Shown here piece by piece: positions 41,101 through 49,280 of a stretch of 64,000 bases of DNA. Position numbers and translations under genes: made by a program. Below the pieces are notes generated by a model that was not told the DNA's origin, ran no database searches, and saw nothing but the letters and a program-made list of their open reading frames with translations. The DNA lies in the IMG/VR virus record IMGVR_UViG_3300040751_000264, positions 1 through 64,000 of that record. The stretch is one strand, 5' to 3'. Positions within the stretch are counted from its first letter, which is position 1. Every line of letters begins with the position of its first letter. The DNA is from a virus.

Positions 41101-44100
41101 TCAATTGTTGCTTCATTATTTCTAAACCTTGATTGTTTGGCAAAGATGCAAGTTGCTGCTCAATTGCCCCCATTCCAGCATTAAACTTTTTAAGATTTAT
41201 TTCTCCATTTACAAACTGAGAACTAACCAAGTTCATTGAGGTCTGAGTTGAGGTTTTAAGTAAGTTTAGAGAAGATGCTGTATCTAGAATTGCTTTCTTC
41301 ATTTCATACTGAGGAACAATTGCTGATTTTAGGAAGTCTGGTAGTGGATCAACTGCTGCCATCCACCTCTTAGCATCATCGACTGCCCCTTGATCTATTG
41401 CCTGATTAAATCCTTGTTGAGCAAGATTGGCAAAACTTTGTTCCAAGTTTGTTATTGATGGAGAAAGTCCATCTTGAATAAAGTTTGCCATATCCTTTAT
41501 TTTTCCTTCATCGTCAAAAGCAAACTGTAGATCTGTGCTAATTGGGACAAACACATCTTGCTTTCCTGCCTCGTTTGCAACTGCTTCAACAATTCCTACC
41601 GCAACATCTCTAGGTGCTCCAGATGCCAAAAGATCCATAAAGAATGACCTAAGTGCTGCCTCTGCTCCAGAGTCTGAGGCTAGGCTCAGCCTTCTTGCCC
41701 TTTCCTGCATTCCTGAATCTTCTTGCACATATGCTTGTGCTTCTTGAGCAACGCTTCTTGCTTCTTCTGATCTTCCAAGAACCGTAGAAACATTTTCAAA
41801 GCCAGAAGTTCTTTCAGTAAATCCAAACCTATCCGCAAGGGAGGTTAGTTCATCTCCAGCAATCTTTGCTGCTTCACCAAGATCTCTTACTTTATCCCCA
41901 GCATTCTTGTATGCAAATCCAAATGTTGCTAAAGTTGTTCCTATTAAAATAAGAGCGGAGACAACTTGACCAACAAGTGGTATGCCATTAACCAACACAC
42001 CCACAAATCTAAGAAGTGCTGGAACCAATCTTCCTAGTGTTGGTAATGCTACCTTAAGTATTGCAGTAACTCTTGCTAGAGCCTGACCGAACTTTCCTAT
42101 ACCTGCGATAGATGCTGCTCTTGATGCTACGGCCCCTGCTCGTCCTGCACCGATTCCCCTACGAACGGTTCCTGCTGCACCTACGGCTGCTCCTGCGGCA
42201 GCAGCACCACCTACTGACCCACCACTTCTAACTAATCCTGACTGAATTGCTGCCGTGGCTGCTGCTTTCTTTAAAGCATTGCTAAAACTTGTAAGTGCCC
42301 CCTTTATAATTTCCACTCTCAAAATTGCATCAAGCGCAGTAAATGCAGCACTAACCATAAATGCCTTATTGCCCACCTCGCCCAACGGTCCAGGGAGGAA
42401 TGACATTGCCAACGCTATGCCATCTACAGCATAGAACATTCTTGCAAAACTTCCCAGACCCCTTCTTTGGGTTCTGGTGTTCTTTTCGACTGCCGCCGTA
42501 TTATCCTCTGTAGAGATAGAGTTTTCTTTAGTAGATGCTGAATTCTGCTCTTCAGTGATTGTTGATTCAACAACGGCTACAGAGTGCCTTTCTATATCAT
42601 CAGCAGAACTTCCTGCAACTATTCCAAGTTCTTCTAGATTCTTTGATATCTGCTCACTTTGTGGGCTTCCAAATCCACCAACGAGTGGCGTAGCCATGTA
42701 CTCCCCAGGGATCTTTGGTGGCTGAACTGCTGTTTCCATTCCTTGATTGATACCCTCGCCAATCCAAGTACCCAACTGAATTGACCATGGTGGTGGAGAT
42801 CCAGTGTTTGCTCCATCAAATGTTGATGGTTGCAACTGTGCGCCTGCTTCTTCTGCCGCATTTGCTAGTCCTTCTGGTAACGTTTCACTAGCACCCTGTG
42901 CCACATAAATTCCCCACTCTTGCCCTAGAGCAATTCCTTCTTGAGAGAGTTTTTCATTAACTGATTTTCTAGTTGCGCCGCCAGGGAATATGTTTCGGCG
43001 TGTGCCCTCTACCTTTGGCTGAAGAATGCTTCCAACGCCAGAGGCATCTCCCGCAGCCATTGATGCACGCTTAGCAACTTGGGTAGTTTGCTCTATTACA
43101 CCCTCTGCGGTAGCAATAGCATCTGCATAAGAAAGAAGGTGTGCCTCCACAACCTGCTTGGCCCTTAGTTCATCAATTATTTCACCATTAACCATTGCCC
43201 CAGTTCTAACTAAATCAGCCTCTATCTGCGCCCTTCTTTCTAGAGATGTGGCAAGCGCAGTTTCTGCATCTGACTTCCTTACTGTCATCTCTTGATCTCT
43301 TACCATTGCCTGAACATTGTCAAGAAGGTAGGATGACTGGCTTTGAAGATTTCCTGTTAAGGAATTGTACTCATCAATCAATCCTTGAAGCGCATACTGG
43401 AATGGCTCTTGCATATTTCTTGCTCCAGAGGCAACTTCTTGTAAGGCTGTGTCTGCGGCCTGTGCTGCAACTCTAAGATCAGCAAAACTTATTGGCTCGT
43501 CTACACCAATTTGCTTTAACGCTTCATTTCTGGTTCCAGAAGTTATTCTTCCACCGCCGAACTGACCAAGTGAGGCAGCCCCCATATCAGTTGTTAAATT
43601 AGATAATGCTTGAGATGTTTGTTCTGTAGCAGTCCACAGCCCATCTGAAGTTTCTTCAAACTTAACAAATGTCTTTTCTGCTCCAAGAACAGAGTCAAGC
43701 AGTTCTTTTAGTGCTATATCTGTTTCCTTGGTAGATCCAACAAGGGAGTCGGATGCTGTAACCAGTTCTGAAACTGTTGAGGCCAACTCTCTTGGTGAAA
43801 ACCCTGCTGAATGACCAAACTCAAGTGGGGGTCTTGCACTTTGTGGTATTAGGTATGGCTCAACTGGTGGAACATATCTGCTTCCGATTGGTGAATCTGT
43901 GCCTCTTGCCAATCCAGGCAGTTCTCCTTGATTCATTGCTACCAACAGTGGAGCGTATTGCTTTGCTGCATCCTTGTTTACAACAAATTCTCCAGGCATG
44001 AGGAGTGCTGGCTGATTGTCTTCATTACCGCTACCTCCGACAAACCCTCCTGTAGCCATTCTTCTTACTGGAGAGAAGCCCTGAGGATTTTGTGCGGCTG

Positions 44101-46057
44101 CCCTTGACATTGTTGCAGCAACATCGCTGTACGCATCTGCAAGTCTTCTTACAGCCGTTTCTTGAATGAGAACGGTATCTGTAAGCCCAGCCATCGTTCC
44201 CTCTAAAGATGCTGCTGCTGCCATGGCATCAAGTTCTGCATCTGTAACATAGCCATATCCCTGAGTCAAAACTGTGTTTTGTCCAGTTATCTTAGCAACC
44301 ATCTTTTGATATGCAGTTCTTACAGAAAGAAATCCCTTAAGCATGTTTCCTATGCCGTTACCTATCAAACCAATACCCATAAGGAATATAGGTGCAATAC
44401 CAGCAAGGAGTGCGATAATGGCGGTAACGGAAGTCTTTACAACATCTGGTAAGTTGTTGAACATATTGGCAACCTTTGTTACCGCCTCAATAATTGGTGT
44501 GGCAATTTGAAGGAATATTGCGCCTAATGGGGCTATGGCTATCTTCAAAGATTCAATTGCCTTTGTGAACTTAGTAGCAATAGAGTCTGATACTGCTCCC
44601 AATTCTCGCTCTGTGGTGTCAGCAAGGTCTTGGCTTGACATGTCCATGAGTTCCAGAACTCTCTGTGCCTGAGAAGCCTCATTGGTAATGTTCTTAAACA
44701 ATGCACCAACGCGAGCGTACTGCCTCTTACCAAAGATTTCACTCAGAAGCCTCTGTTGCTCTAGACCGCTCAGTTCCTTCATGGCCTCTGCCAACTCCAT
44801 GACTGTAGCAAGGATATCGCCTTGGTTTGTTTCAACAATATCGTTTAGATTGATTCCAAGTTCTTTTGACATGCTTATCGCGCCTGCTGTTGGGCTAATC
44901 AATCTTGATAAAGATGTTTTGAGGGCGTTAGCCCCTTCTGCTGCTGTTACGCCACCTTCACGCATTGCTACAAGCATGACTGAAAGATCTTTTACATCGC
45001 CGCCAAGTCCTTTAATGACTGGAGCAACGCGAGGAATGGCACCAGCAACATCCTGAAGGCTGAGAACCGTCTGGTTCTCTACAACGTTCAAGAAGTTGAT
45101 TGATTCTGTAAGATCTTCATTAGACAACTGAAAAGCATTTTGTAGAGTAATCGTTGTCCTCATTGCCTCTTGCTGATCCATCTGGCCAAGGACTGACAAC
45201 CTTGTTGCCTCTGTTGTTGCGGCAAGAAGGTCGTTGCCTCTTTGACCAGCCTGTGCAGCAATTCCTGCTAGTGCCAGGGTGTCTTGGGCAGCAATGCCGT
45301 ACTTGGTGAATTCCTCTGACAATCCGCGAACGGCCTCTAGATTTGCTTCTACCTCTTGATCAGTAGTGAAGATATCTCCATAAACCTTGCGGAAGTTAAT
45401 TGCTTGCTCTTCTAGTTGCATGAAAGTCTTTGCTGCCACGCCGCCGAAAATTGTTAGAGGAATCGTAAAGCCAACCATCAACTGACGACCAGCCCACTGT
45501 GTATTCTTACCCCAGTTGACTAGGTGTGTAGATCCTTGCCTAAGAAGTTGATTAAATATTTGTTGACGCTGTGCTGCTAGGGCAAGACTAGTGTTTAGAT
45601 TGCTTGGCAAAACATCTGGCCTAATTGCCAGTGTCTTTTGCATACCGTCTGTTGCTTTGCCCAGGGCAATGTATCTTGTTTGTAATCTTTTTACCCTGTC
45701 CTCTGCGACAGCATCAATCATGTCAAGTTCTTTGGTGAACCCTCTTCTAAAGGTCTTGGTTGATGCCATTCCATATCGGAAATATTCTCCAAAACTTAAC
45801 TTACCCTTATCAAGTGCCTTGGAAAAACTTCCAACAGAAGTCTGTACAGTTTTTATTTGAGTAGAGAATTTACCAATGTCTCCCACCTTGCTTTGGAGCA
45901 TTGAGAGGGCTTGTTGTTGTGCAGCAACGGCTTGGGCATTGCTTTGAACTACTCTTCTATTAAAGTCAGATAGTGTGGACTCAAGAAGTCGTAGTTGTTG
46001 GGCGGCTTGTGCCGTTTCAATATTTATCCTGATATTAGCGTTTACATCATCTGCCAC
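38114..46057 (-). CDS. Tape measure protein, 2647 aa
   Basis: The longest gene in the window. Start chosen at GTG 46057, 7 bases after AGAGGTG; a TTG at 46063 is too close to the Shine-Dalgarno sequence. Features: N-terminal coiled coil, hydrophobic segments around 540-580 and 1330-1400, a dense coiled-coil block around 1700-2150, and two copies of a G-rich motif with LxPGEF followed by a basic helix (about residue 700 and near the C-terminus). By the usual rule of about 1.5 angstrom per residue it predicts a tail near 400 nm. It overlaps the next gene by 11 bases. Confidence 0.9.
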   Translation of the reverse strand: MADDVNANIRINIETAQAAQQLRLLESTLSDFNRRVVQSNAQAVAAQQQALSMLQSKVGDIGKFSTQIKTVQTSVGSFSKALDKGKLSFGEYFRYGMASTKTFRRGFTKELDMIDAVAEDRVKRLQTRYIALGKATDGMQKTLAIRPDVLPSNLNTSLALAAQRQQIFNQLLRQGSTHLVNWGKNTQWAGRQLMVGFTIPLTIFGGVAAKTFMQLEEQAINFRKVYGDIFTTDQEVEANLEAVRGLSEEFTKYGIAAQDTLALAGIAAQAGQRGNDLLAATTEATRLSVLGQMDQQEAMRTTITLQNAFQLSNEDLTESINFLNVVENQTVLSLQDVAGAIPRVAPVIKGLGGDVKDLSVMLVAMREGGVTAAEGANALKTSLSRLISPTAGAISMSKELGINLNDIVETNQGDILATVMELAEAMKELSGLEQQRLLSEIFGKRQYARVGALFKNITNEASQAQRVLELMDMSSQDLADTTERELGAVSDSIATKFTKAIESLKIAIAPLGAIFLQIATPIIEAVTKVANMFNNLPDVVKTSVTAIIALLAGIAPIFLMGIGLIGNGIGNMLKGFLSVRTAYQKMVAKITGQNTVLTQGYGYVTDAELDAMAAAASLEGTMAGLTDTVLIQETAVRRLADAYSDVAATMSRAAAQNPQGFSPVRRMATGGFVGGSGNEDNQPALLMPGEFVVNKDAAKQYAPLLVAMNQGELPGLARGTDSPIGSRYVPPVEPYLIPQSARPPLEFGHSAGFSPRELASTVSELVTASDSLVGSTKETDIALKELLDSVLGAEKTFVKFEETSDGLWTATEQTSQALSNLTTDMGAASLGQFGGGRITSGTRNEALKQIGVDEPISFADLRVAAQAADTALQEVASGARNMQEPFQYALQGLIDEYNSLTGNLQSQSSYLLDNVQAMVRDQEMTVRKSDAETALATSLERRAQIEADLVRTGAMVNGEIIDELRAKQVVEAHLLSYADAIATAEGVIEQTTQVAKRASMAAGDASGVGSILQPKVEGTRRNIFPGGATRKSVNEKLSQEGIALGQEWGIYVAQGASETLPEGLANAAEEAGAQLQPSTFDGANTGSPPPWSIQLGTWIGEGINQGMETAVQPPKIPGEYMATPLVGGFGSPQSEQISKNLEELGIVAGSSADDIERHSVAVVESTITEEQNSASTKENSISTEDNTAAVEKNTRTQRRGLGSFARMFYAVDGIALAMSFLPGPLGEVGNKAFMVSAAFTALDAILRVEIIKGALTSFSNALKKAAATAAIQSGLVRSGGSVGGAAAAGAAVGAAGTVRRGIGAGRAGAVASRAASIAGIGKFGQALARVTAILKVALPTLGRLVPALLRFVGVLVNGIPLVGQVVSALILIGTTLATFGFAYKNAGDKVRDLGEAAKIAGDELTSLADRFGFTERTSGFENVSTVLGRSEEARSVAQEAQAYVQEDSGMQERARRLSLASDSGAEAALRSFFMDLLASGAPRDVAVGIVEAVANEAGKQDVFVPISTDLQFAFDDEGKIKDMANFIQDGLSPSITNLEQSFANLAQQGFNQAIDQGAVDDAKRWMAAVDPLPDFLKSAIVPQYEMKKAILDTASSLNLLKTSTQTSMNLVSSQFVNGEINLKKFNAGMGAIEQQLASLPNNQGLEIMKQQLIDIYPQSEETVKSITDAGIAFDILSLQAQGVDMGRFIQQMEAAGLSADQIIEKLTLLQSIQAGITAAQSRVAKLEAQIAEEENKPTKQPGDDTGGGGSKDPFAAAEDELRDKQAKITIKEIEIDRTAEDRFRKNLSDRFGAETIAVGEVEIGLDNMEDARYATEMIGEAIEDLERGPIKAVQDEIDVLNDQIKVYQDEIDTINRDIELQEQAIAGIEREYKPILDSLEKQRSAQEDILEGLEDEIDAQVRPIENRIAELEREARIAQEAAKPRLEALDEEEKLLDLQNESLDEQLDQIDKQEDALDKVAKQNDYISRQRKGQIDLARALAEGDIYAAAQAAEQLRQDAAEKATEDQKEAFDQQRSRIEDEKDQIQEKKDALQEERDLIQEQLDAIDEQIDAEEYRKFLIEDSYRLRLQDANDAIKATDREIDRVTELKDARIEPYQKIIDDYAPQLETLNNNIYNLEEDIKDIEDERLTPLQKQVDKLEDQRDLLDDIISDTERSITKDKAHLAERKKFLDQELQILSARRELADLSSGGGGGGGGPVDLQDPEKLAKLRAELATAQKELQDFNNQKAALTGPAIQMDLPWWMGIVGFAMTAWETFYPWFDENVITPIKEAWNTVSGWVQTNVIDPINNAWNTVSENVGAIIQTIGALFVALWQIIDENVIQPLRTKFDEWYNVTVKPRLDAIVAKWEEVRSSFEEKFNAIKTFFTTWWATSIQPKLDIILEVWEKVKSRFEKKFNEIKTFFTTWWDTSIQPKIDAIVNVWEEVRAAFVEKFEAIGDWWEDWKNTTFDEKVEAMKEMLKSLFDADNWKTWFNDAADAVVEAAKTLANRLAKTLGTIELKIPETIAGVPVLGGGSGFKLSIPEPFPGYYAGGAVVGSGSRDSVGARLTPGEFIIRKSMVNKYGQPMMESINQGSFAMPRYDVPESGATAVISPVNNVSNVNAPVYNTYDMKFNIQGANANADEIAHKVMTKIRNIDNASIRGINGY
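38730..39060 (-). repeat. Tandem 37-residue repeats within the tape measure gene
   Basis: Two adjacent copies at 38833 and 38944 are spaced 111 bases apart and share most bases; the protein reads KTFFTTWW then TSIQPK in each. Weaker flanking copies lie about one period on either side (for example starting near 38734). Confidence 0.75.
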
Positions 46058-46076
46058 AAACAAGCACCTCTAGTTA

Positions 46077-46082
46077 ATTATA
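46077..46082 (-). promoter_or_regulatory. -10 element for the tape measure gene
   Basis: TATAAT about 19 bases before GTG 46057, with AGAGGTG between them. Confidence 0.55.
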
Positions 46083-46085
46083 TCA

Positions 46086-46795
46086 TTAGCCCAGCGGATT
46101 TTTAGGTGCAGATTCTGATTTAAGATCAGCATACTCTAGCCCCATCCCTATGCCAAATCCAGCCTTAGAAGCGTTTGGTCCTTGTAGAGATGTAATATCG
46201 TCTGAGTTATCGCTTCTTCCTCCACTAAACACTCTGGCCTTCATATCTTCCCACTGCTTTTGACCTCCAGAAGATGAACCAGACTCTTTATCAAGATCTA
46301 CCCCCTGCAATGCAGCAAGGAATTTTTTGTCTTGTCTATCATTTTCGTATTTAGCGACGAGAATTGCGGTAAGTTCTGGCATAGAAAGACTATCTTCTAA
46401 TTCCTGATAGTCTTTCCATATGCCAAGCATGAATGCCTGAGATTCAAGCGTTACTAGATCTAGTTCGTCCCAAGAATCCCCGCCGCTGGTACGTTTCCCT
46501 CTTCATCAAACTTCATACCAGATGCTGCTTCTAGAACCTTGTAGACGCTTGGAAGATCTAGATTGTCTTCAAGTGCTGTCCTATCTTCTGCCAACTCGGG
46601 CTTATACTGCTTCATAGCAATTTGAACGCAATCAATAAGAACGTCCATTGACTTGTCATTGCTTTCTGCTACCTTGGCAATGCCCTCAAACTTCTTCATA
46701 AACTCACGAAGAAGCGAAATCTTTAGTGGTCGCATAGAGATCTTGGTGCCGTCAATAAGTTCAATCTCTGTAACCTCATAAACTGATGTAGCCAT
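46086..46795 (-). CDS. Tail assembly chaperone fusion (gpGT-like), via -1 frameshift
   Basis: Reading the 46460-46795 frame to the GGGG run at 46478-46481 and slipping back one base continues without a stop through GDSWDELDLV and LESQAFMLGIWKDYQ to the stop at 46086, giving about 236 aa. The second frame is open upstream to the slip point, and its first ATG (46430) lies well inside it, so an independent start is unlikely. Siphophages commonly make such a G/GT pair just before the tape measure gene. The fusion chaperones the tape measure during tail assembly. Confidence 0.75.
46460..46795 (-). CDS. Tail assembly chaperone, unshifted product (gpG-like), 111 aa
   Basis: Acidic helical protein (MATSVYEVTEIELIDGTK at the N-terminus) that ends shortly after the slip site at a TAG (46460-46462). 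AAAGGA precedes ATG 46795. Position between major tail protein and tape measure is diagnostic. Confidence 0.8.
   Translation of the reverse strand: MATSVYEVTEIELIDGTKISMRPLKISLLREFMKKFEGIAKVAESNDKSMDVLIDCVQIAMKQYKPELAEDRTALEDNLDLPSVYKVLEAASGMKFDEEGNVPAAGILGTN
46476..46482 (-). other. Probable -1 ribosomal frameshift site (CGGGGAT)
   Basis: A glycine codon GGG in the 0 frame (46478-46480) is preceded by G, so the same tRNA can re-pair with GGG one base back (46479-46481). The next shifted codon is GAT. The 0-frame stop lies 18-20 bases downstream. Confidence 0.6.
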
Positions 46796-46824
46796 TTTAA
46801 ATCCTTTCCTTATATGGTTCGTAA

Positions 46825-46830
46825 ATTATA
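46825..46830 (-). promoter_or_regulatory. -10 element for the chaperone/tape measure unit
   Basis: TATAAT a few bases after the hairpin at 46842-46865, followed by AAAGGA and ATG 46795. Confidence 0.55.
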
Positions 46831-46841
46831 GCATGAGAAAG

Positions 46842-46865
46842 CCCCCGCCGCAATGCGGTCGGGGG
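46842..46865 (-). terminator. GC-rich hairpin after the major tail protein gene
   Basis: CCCCCG/CGGGGG and CCGC/GCGG arms with one bulged base and a 3-base loop, followed by CTTTCTC. Likely an intrinsic terminator limiting read-through from the abundant tail tube transcript. Confidence 0.7.
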
Positions 46866-46892
46866 ACAATCTCTATTAAATTGTTAATTAAA

Positions 46893-47564
46893 TTATGATG
46901 TTGGAACTAGACGGTCAACAATCTTTCCGTAAGAACCGTTGTTTGCGGGGAGCAGACGGAATGAAACCTCAAACATTGAAGCCTCATCGCGCTTTGCTGA
47001 AACAGTAACGTTGTCAATTGACAGCGCACGGTATGCAACGTAGATTCTTTCGATTGTGGAGCCTGCCTCACAGTCACCTGTACCTGGGCCAACGGCGACA
47101 AGACCGCGCTCTACTGGGCACTCACCCAGTTCACCTGATCTAATCTCCATAACGTCAGCAAAGTTGGTTGTGCCTGACTCAATGGGGTTATCCATCTTGG
47201 TATCCTGAGCAAGGTCATTGTCAGAAGCAGCAACAGCGATAAGAAGGTTCTCAAGTGTGGCCTCTGCAAAGGCTGTGTTGAGATTAACCTGCATTCCCTG
47301 CTTGTACAACTTGGCAACGTCTAGCAACTGGTCAACCTGTACCTCACCAAAGTCTGGCTGGAACTGAAGTTCAAGACCATTCATGGTGTAACCAACGTTG
47401 CGAACAACGCTTGATGAAGACAGTGTTTCACGGTATGCTGTGCCTGCAACAAAGTCGGGTAGTGCAGGGCTTGTGTTGGTGTAATCAAACTCAGCGTCTG
47501 TTGAGACAAAGAGTGCGGCTGCACCTACGATAATTTGCTTTGAATCACCGCGAGTATATGCCAT
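46893..47564 (-). CDS. Major tail (tube) protein, 223 aa
   Basis: Beta-rich protein beginning MAYTRGDSKQIIVGAAALF, in the standard place between tail terminator and tail chaperones. Its strong AGAGGTGA Shine-Dalgarno sequence, long leader with TATAAT, and downstream terminator fit a highly expressed structural gene. Assignment by position and expression signals. Confidence 0.8.
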   Translation of the reverse strand: MAYTRGDSKQIIVGAAALFVSTDAEFDYTNTSPALPDFVAGTAYRETLSSSSVVRNVGYTMNGLELQFQPDFGEVQVDQLLDVAKLYKQGMQVNLNTAFAEATLENLLIAVAASDNDLAQDTKMDNPIESGTTNFADVMEIRSGELGECPVERGLVAVGPGTGDCEAGSTIERIYVAYRALSIDNVTVSAKRDEASMFEVSFRLLPANNGSYGKIVDRLVPTS

Positions 47565-47619
47565 ATTTTTTCACCTCTTTTTTCCTTTTATTAGAATTAG
47601 GGGCGTTTCCTCATTTACT

Positions 47620-47625
47620 ATTATA
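47620..47625 (-). promoter_or_regulatory. -10 element for the major tail protein gene
   Basis: TATAAT about 55 bases before ATG 47564. The leader contains a strong Shine-Dalgarno sequence. Confidence 0.55.
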
Positions 47626-47636
47626 CTTCATTTTTG

Positions 47637-48140
47637 TTATAAAAATGATTCAATTGAGTTTGTAAGGTGATATTCTACCTCAATAGTGAATTGGGTTATG
47701 TAATAAGATCTATTGCTAAACTCTCTGTTTTCTGCGCCCTGAGTTTGAAAAGCCCTTAGATGATGAAAATAAACGTTTGAAGGAGTCGTCTGCTCTCTAT
47801 TCCAAGCGTTGATATCTTGTGCTGCGTCATCCATTCTGTCTAAAATATATTGTATTGCCATACCCCATTCTAGAGAATCTTTTGCCGATCCCTTTACCGC
47901 ATAAATAATATGCTCTCTTTTAATTGGATAAAAAGGCTTTCCAGTATTTCTCATTATTCTGTCATAAACAACATATGGCTTATTTTCCCAAGATTTTGTT
48001 CCGCTTTTTGCATCGTTGACTGGAAAAAATGGAATTGTTTGCCCATACTGTTTAGAAAATGTGGTGTCCACACTCTTCATTACATCCCACACATAGTTGT
48101 TTATTGTTATTGCTGGCAAGGTAAAGTTAGAAAAACTCAT
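47637..48140 (-). CDS. Tail terminator-like protein, 167 aa
   Basis: Opens MSFSNFTLPAITINNYVWDVMK and contains YYITQFTIEVEYHLT near the end, the beta-strand pattern typical of tail terminators. It overlaps the upstream gene (ATGA) and precedes the major tail protein, the usual order. Assignment by position. Confidence 0.6.
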   Translation of the reverse strand: MSFSNFTLPAITINNYVWDVMKSVDTTFSKQYGQTIPFFPVNDAKSGTKSWENKPYVVYDRIMRNTGKPFYPIKREHIIYAVKGSAKDSLEWGMAIQYILDRMDDAAQDINAWNREQTTPSNVYFHHLRAFQTQGAENREFSNRSYYITQFTIEVEYHLTNSIESFL

Positions 48141-48811
48141 TGTATAGTAGCACCTGCCGATCTAAGATATGCTTTTCCAGCGGTCACACCAGACATTTTA
48201 CCATTTTTTGTTCCAGCAGAAAGATATTTGCTGTACTCCCTTGGTGATGACAATGTTTTAAGAAATGGCCTTAGTATTGCCCCAGTAAAGTAGTTATTGA
48301 AAAAATCATCTACCACCCTGCCAAAACTTCCAGCAACAGCGTCGCCGCCAGGGTTGGCGATATAGATGGCGTTTGTAGTAAAAACTGTTTGACCATTATC
48401 CTCAAATGCTAGTACATTTGCATCTTTTGGCTCTACAACAACAGAGATTCTGTTTTCCATAATATTTGCCTTATCTACAAATGGTGTTGTAGATGAGTCT
48501 GAAACTGTTTTAGATAGAAGAAATTTTCCATCAAACCTTATTATTCTTTTTGAAGCATTTGATGTAATTTTAAACAATCTTTGAGAGTTGTCGCCAACTG
48601 CGTTCCATTCATAAACATGATGCAATGCATCTGGATTGATTCTTGACTGTGCATCTATGTATTGTCCTAAAGACTCTGCCGTATATTCACCCAAAGTTTT
48701 GTTGAACAATATTTGATCCATGCCTATTCCATCTAGGAATCCGTAGGAATATGAAACAGTATTTCCTAAAAGTTTATTAACTTCTTTAGAATCAATCTTA
48801 ACACGGAACAC
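48137..48811 (-). CDS. Neck / tail-completion-like protein, 224 aa
   Basis: Start chosen at GTG 48811, 10 bases after AGGAG; the frame extends to 48844 but that overlaps the upstream gene further. The N-terminal FRVKIDSKEVNKLLG resembles head-tail connector or HK97 gp10-like proteins, and the C-terminal half is basic. Fits the connector cluster. Confidence 0.6.
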   Translation of the reverse strand: MFRVKIDSKEVNKLLGNTVSYSYGFLDGIGMDQILFNKTLGEYTAESLGQYIDAQSRINPDALHHVYEWNAVGDNSQRLFKITSNASKRIIRFDGKFLLSKTVSDSSTTPFVDKANIMENRISVVVEPKDANVLAFEDNGQTVFTTNAIYIANPGGDAVAGSFGRVVDDFFNNYFTGAILRPFLKTLSSPREYSKYLSAGTKNGKMSGVTAGKAYLRSAGATIQ

Positions 48812-49280
48812 GGTTATACAACTCCTGTATATCTGATCTAGCAATAAGCATTTTGTAATACTCTATGCTTCCCATAGGCCCAATATATGGCTGACAAGTT
48901 TTAATTTCAAAGATAGTTGGATCTCCAACGTAGTCTCCATCTGTTTCTACAAAGATTGTGCCGTCGTCACAGCCAGAATTCCTAATGTTGGTAATGAGAA
49001 TGTTGGAGAGCGGAATATAAAGCCCTACAGAAGATTGTCGTGGATCTTTTTGCATTCTTCCATAAAGAAGTGTGTCTAACTTATAAAATCTTTCTGAGTC
49101 CTCGCTAAAATTTTTAGTTGAAGACTTGTCGGTAGTGCTATGAAATGAACAGTTCATTGTCATATCGAAGTCCCACTTCTTGTTTATAGCACCATATTCA
49201 TCTTGTGATTCTTGTGGATAATAGATATCACACTGCAAGGGAAACAAGAAGTTTGAGCAGTTATCTCCTAAAAGACCCAT
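48798..49280 (-). CDS. Head-tail stopper-like protein, 160 aa
   Basis: Cysteine-containing beta-rich protein (LQCDIYYPQESQDEYGAI) in connector position. ATG 49280 overlaps the upstream stop (TGATG); GTG 49283 is possible. Four further cysteines are spread along the chain. Assignment by position. Confidence 0.55.
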   Translation of the reverse strand: MGLLGDNCSNFLFPLQCDIYYPQESQDEYGAINKKWDFDMTMNCSFHSTTDKSSTKNFSEDSERFYKLDTLLYGRMQKDPRQSSVGLYIPLSNILITNIRNSGCDDGTIFVETDGDYVGDPTIFEIKTCQPYIGPMGSIEYYKMLIARSDIQELYNRVPC

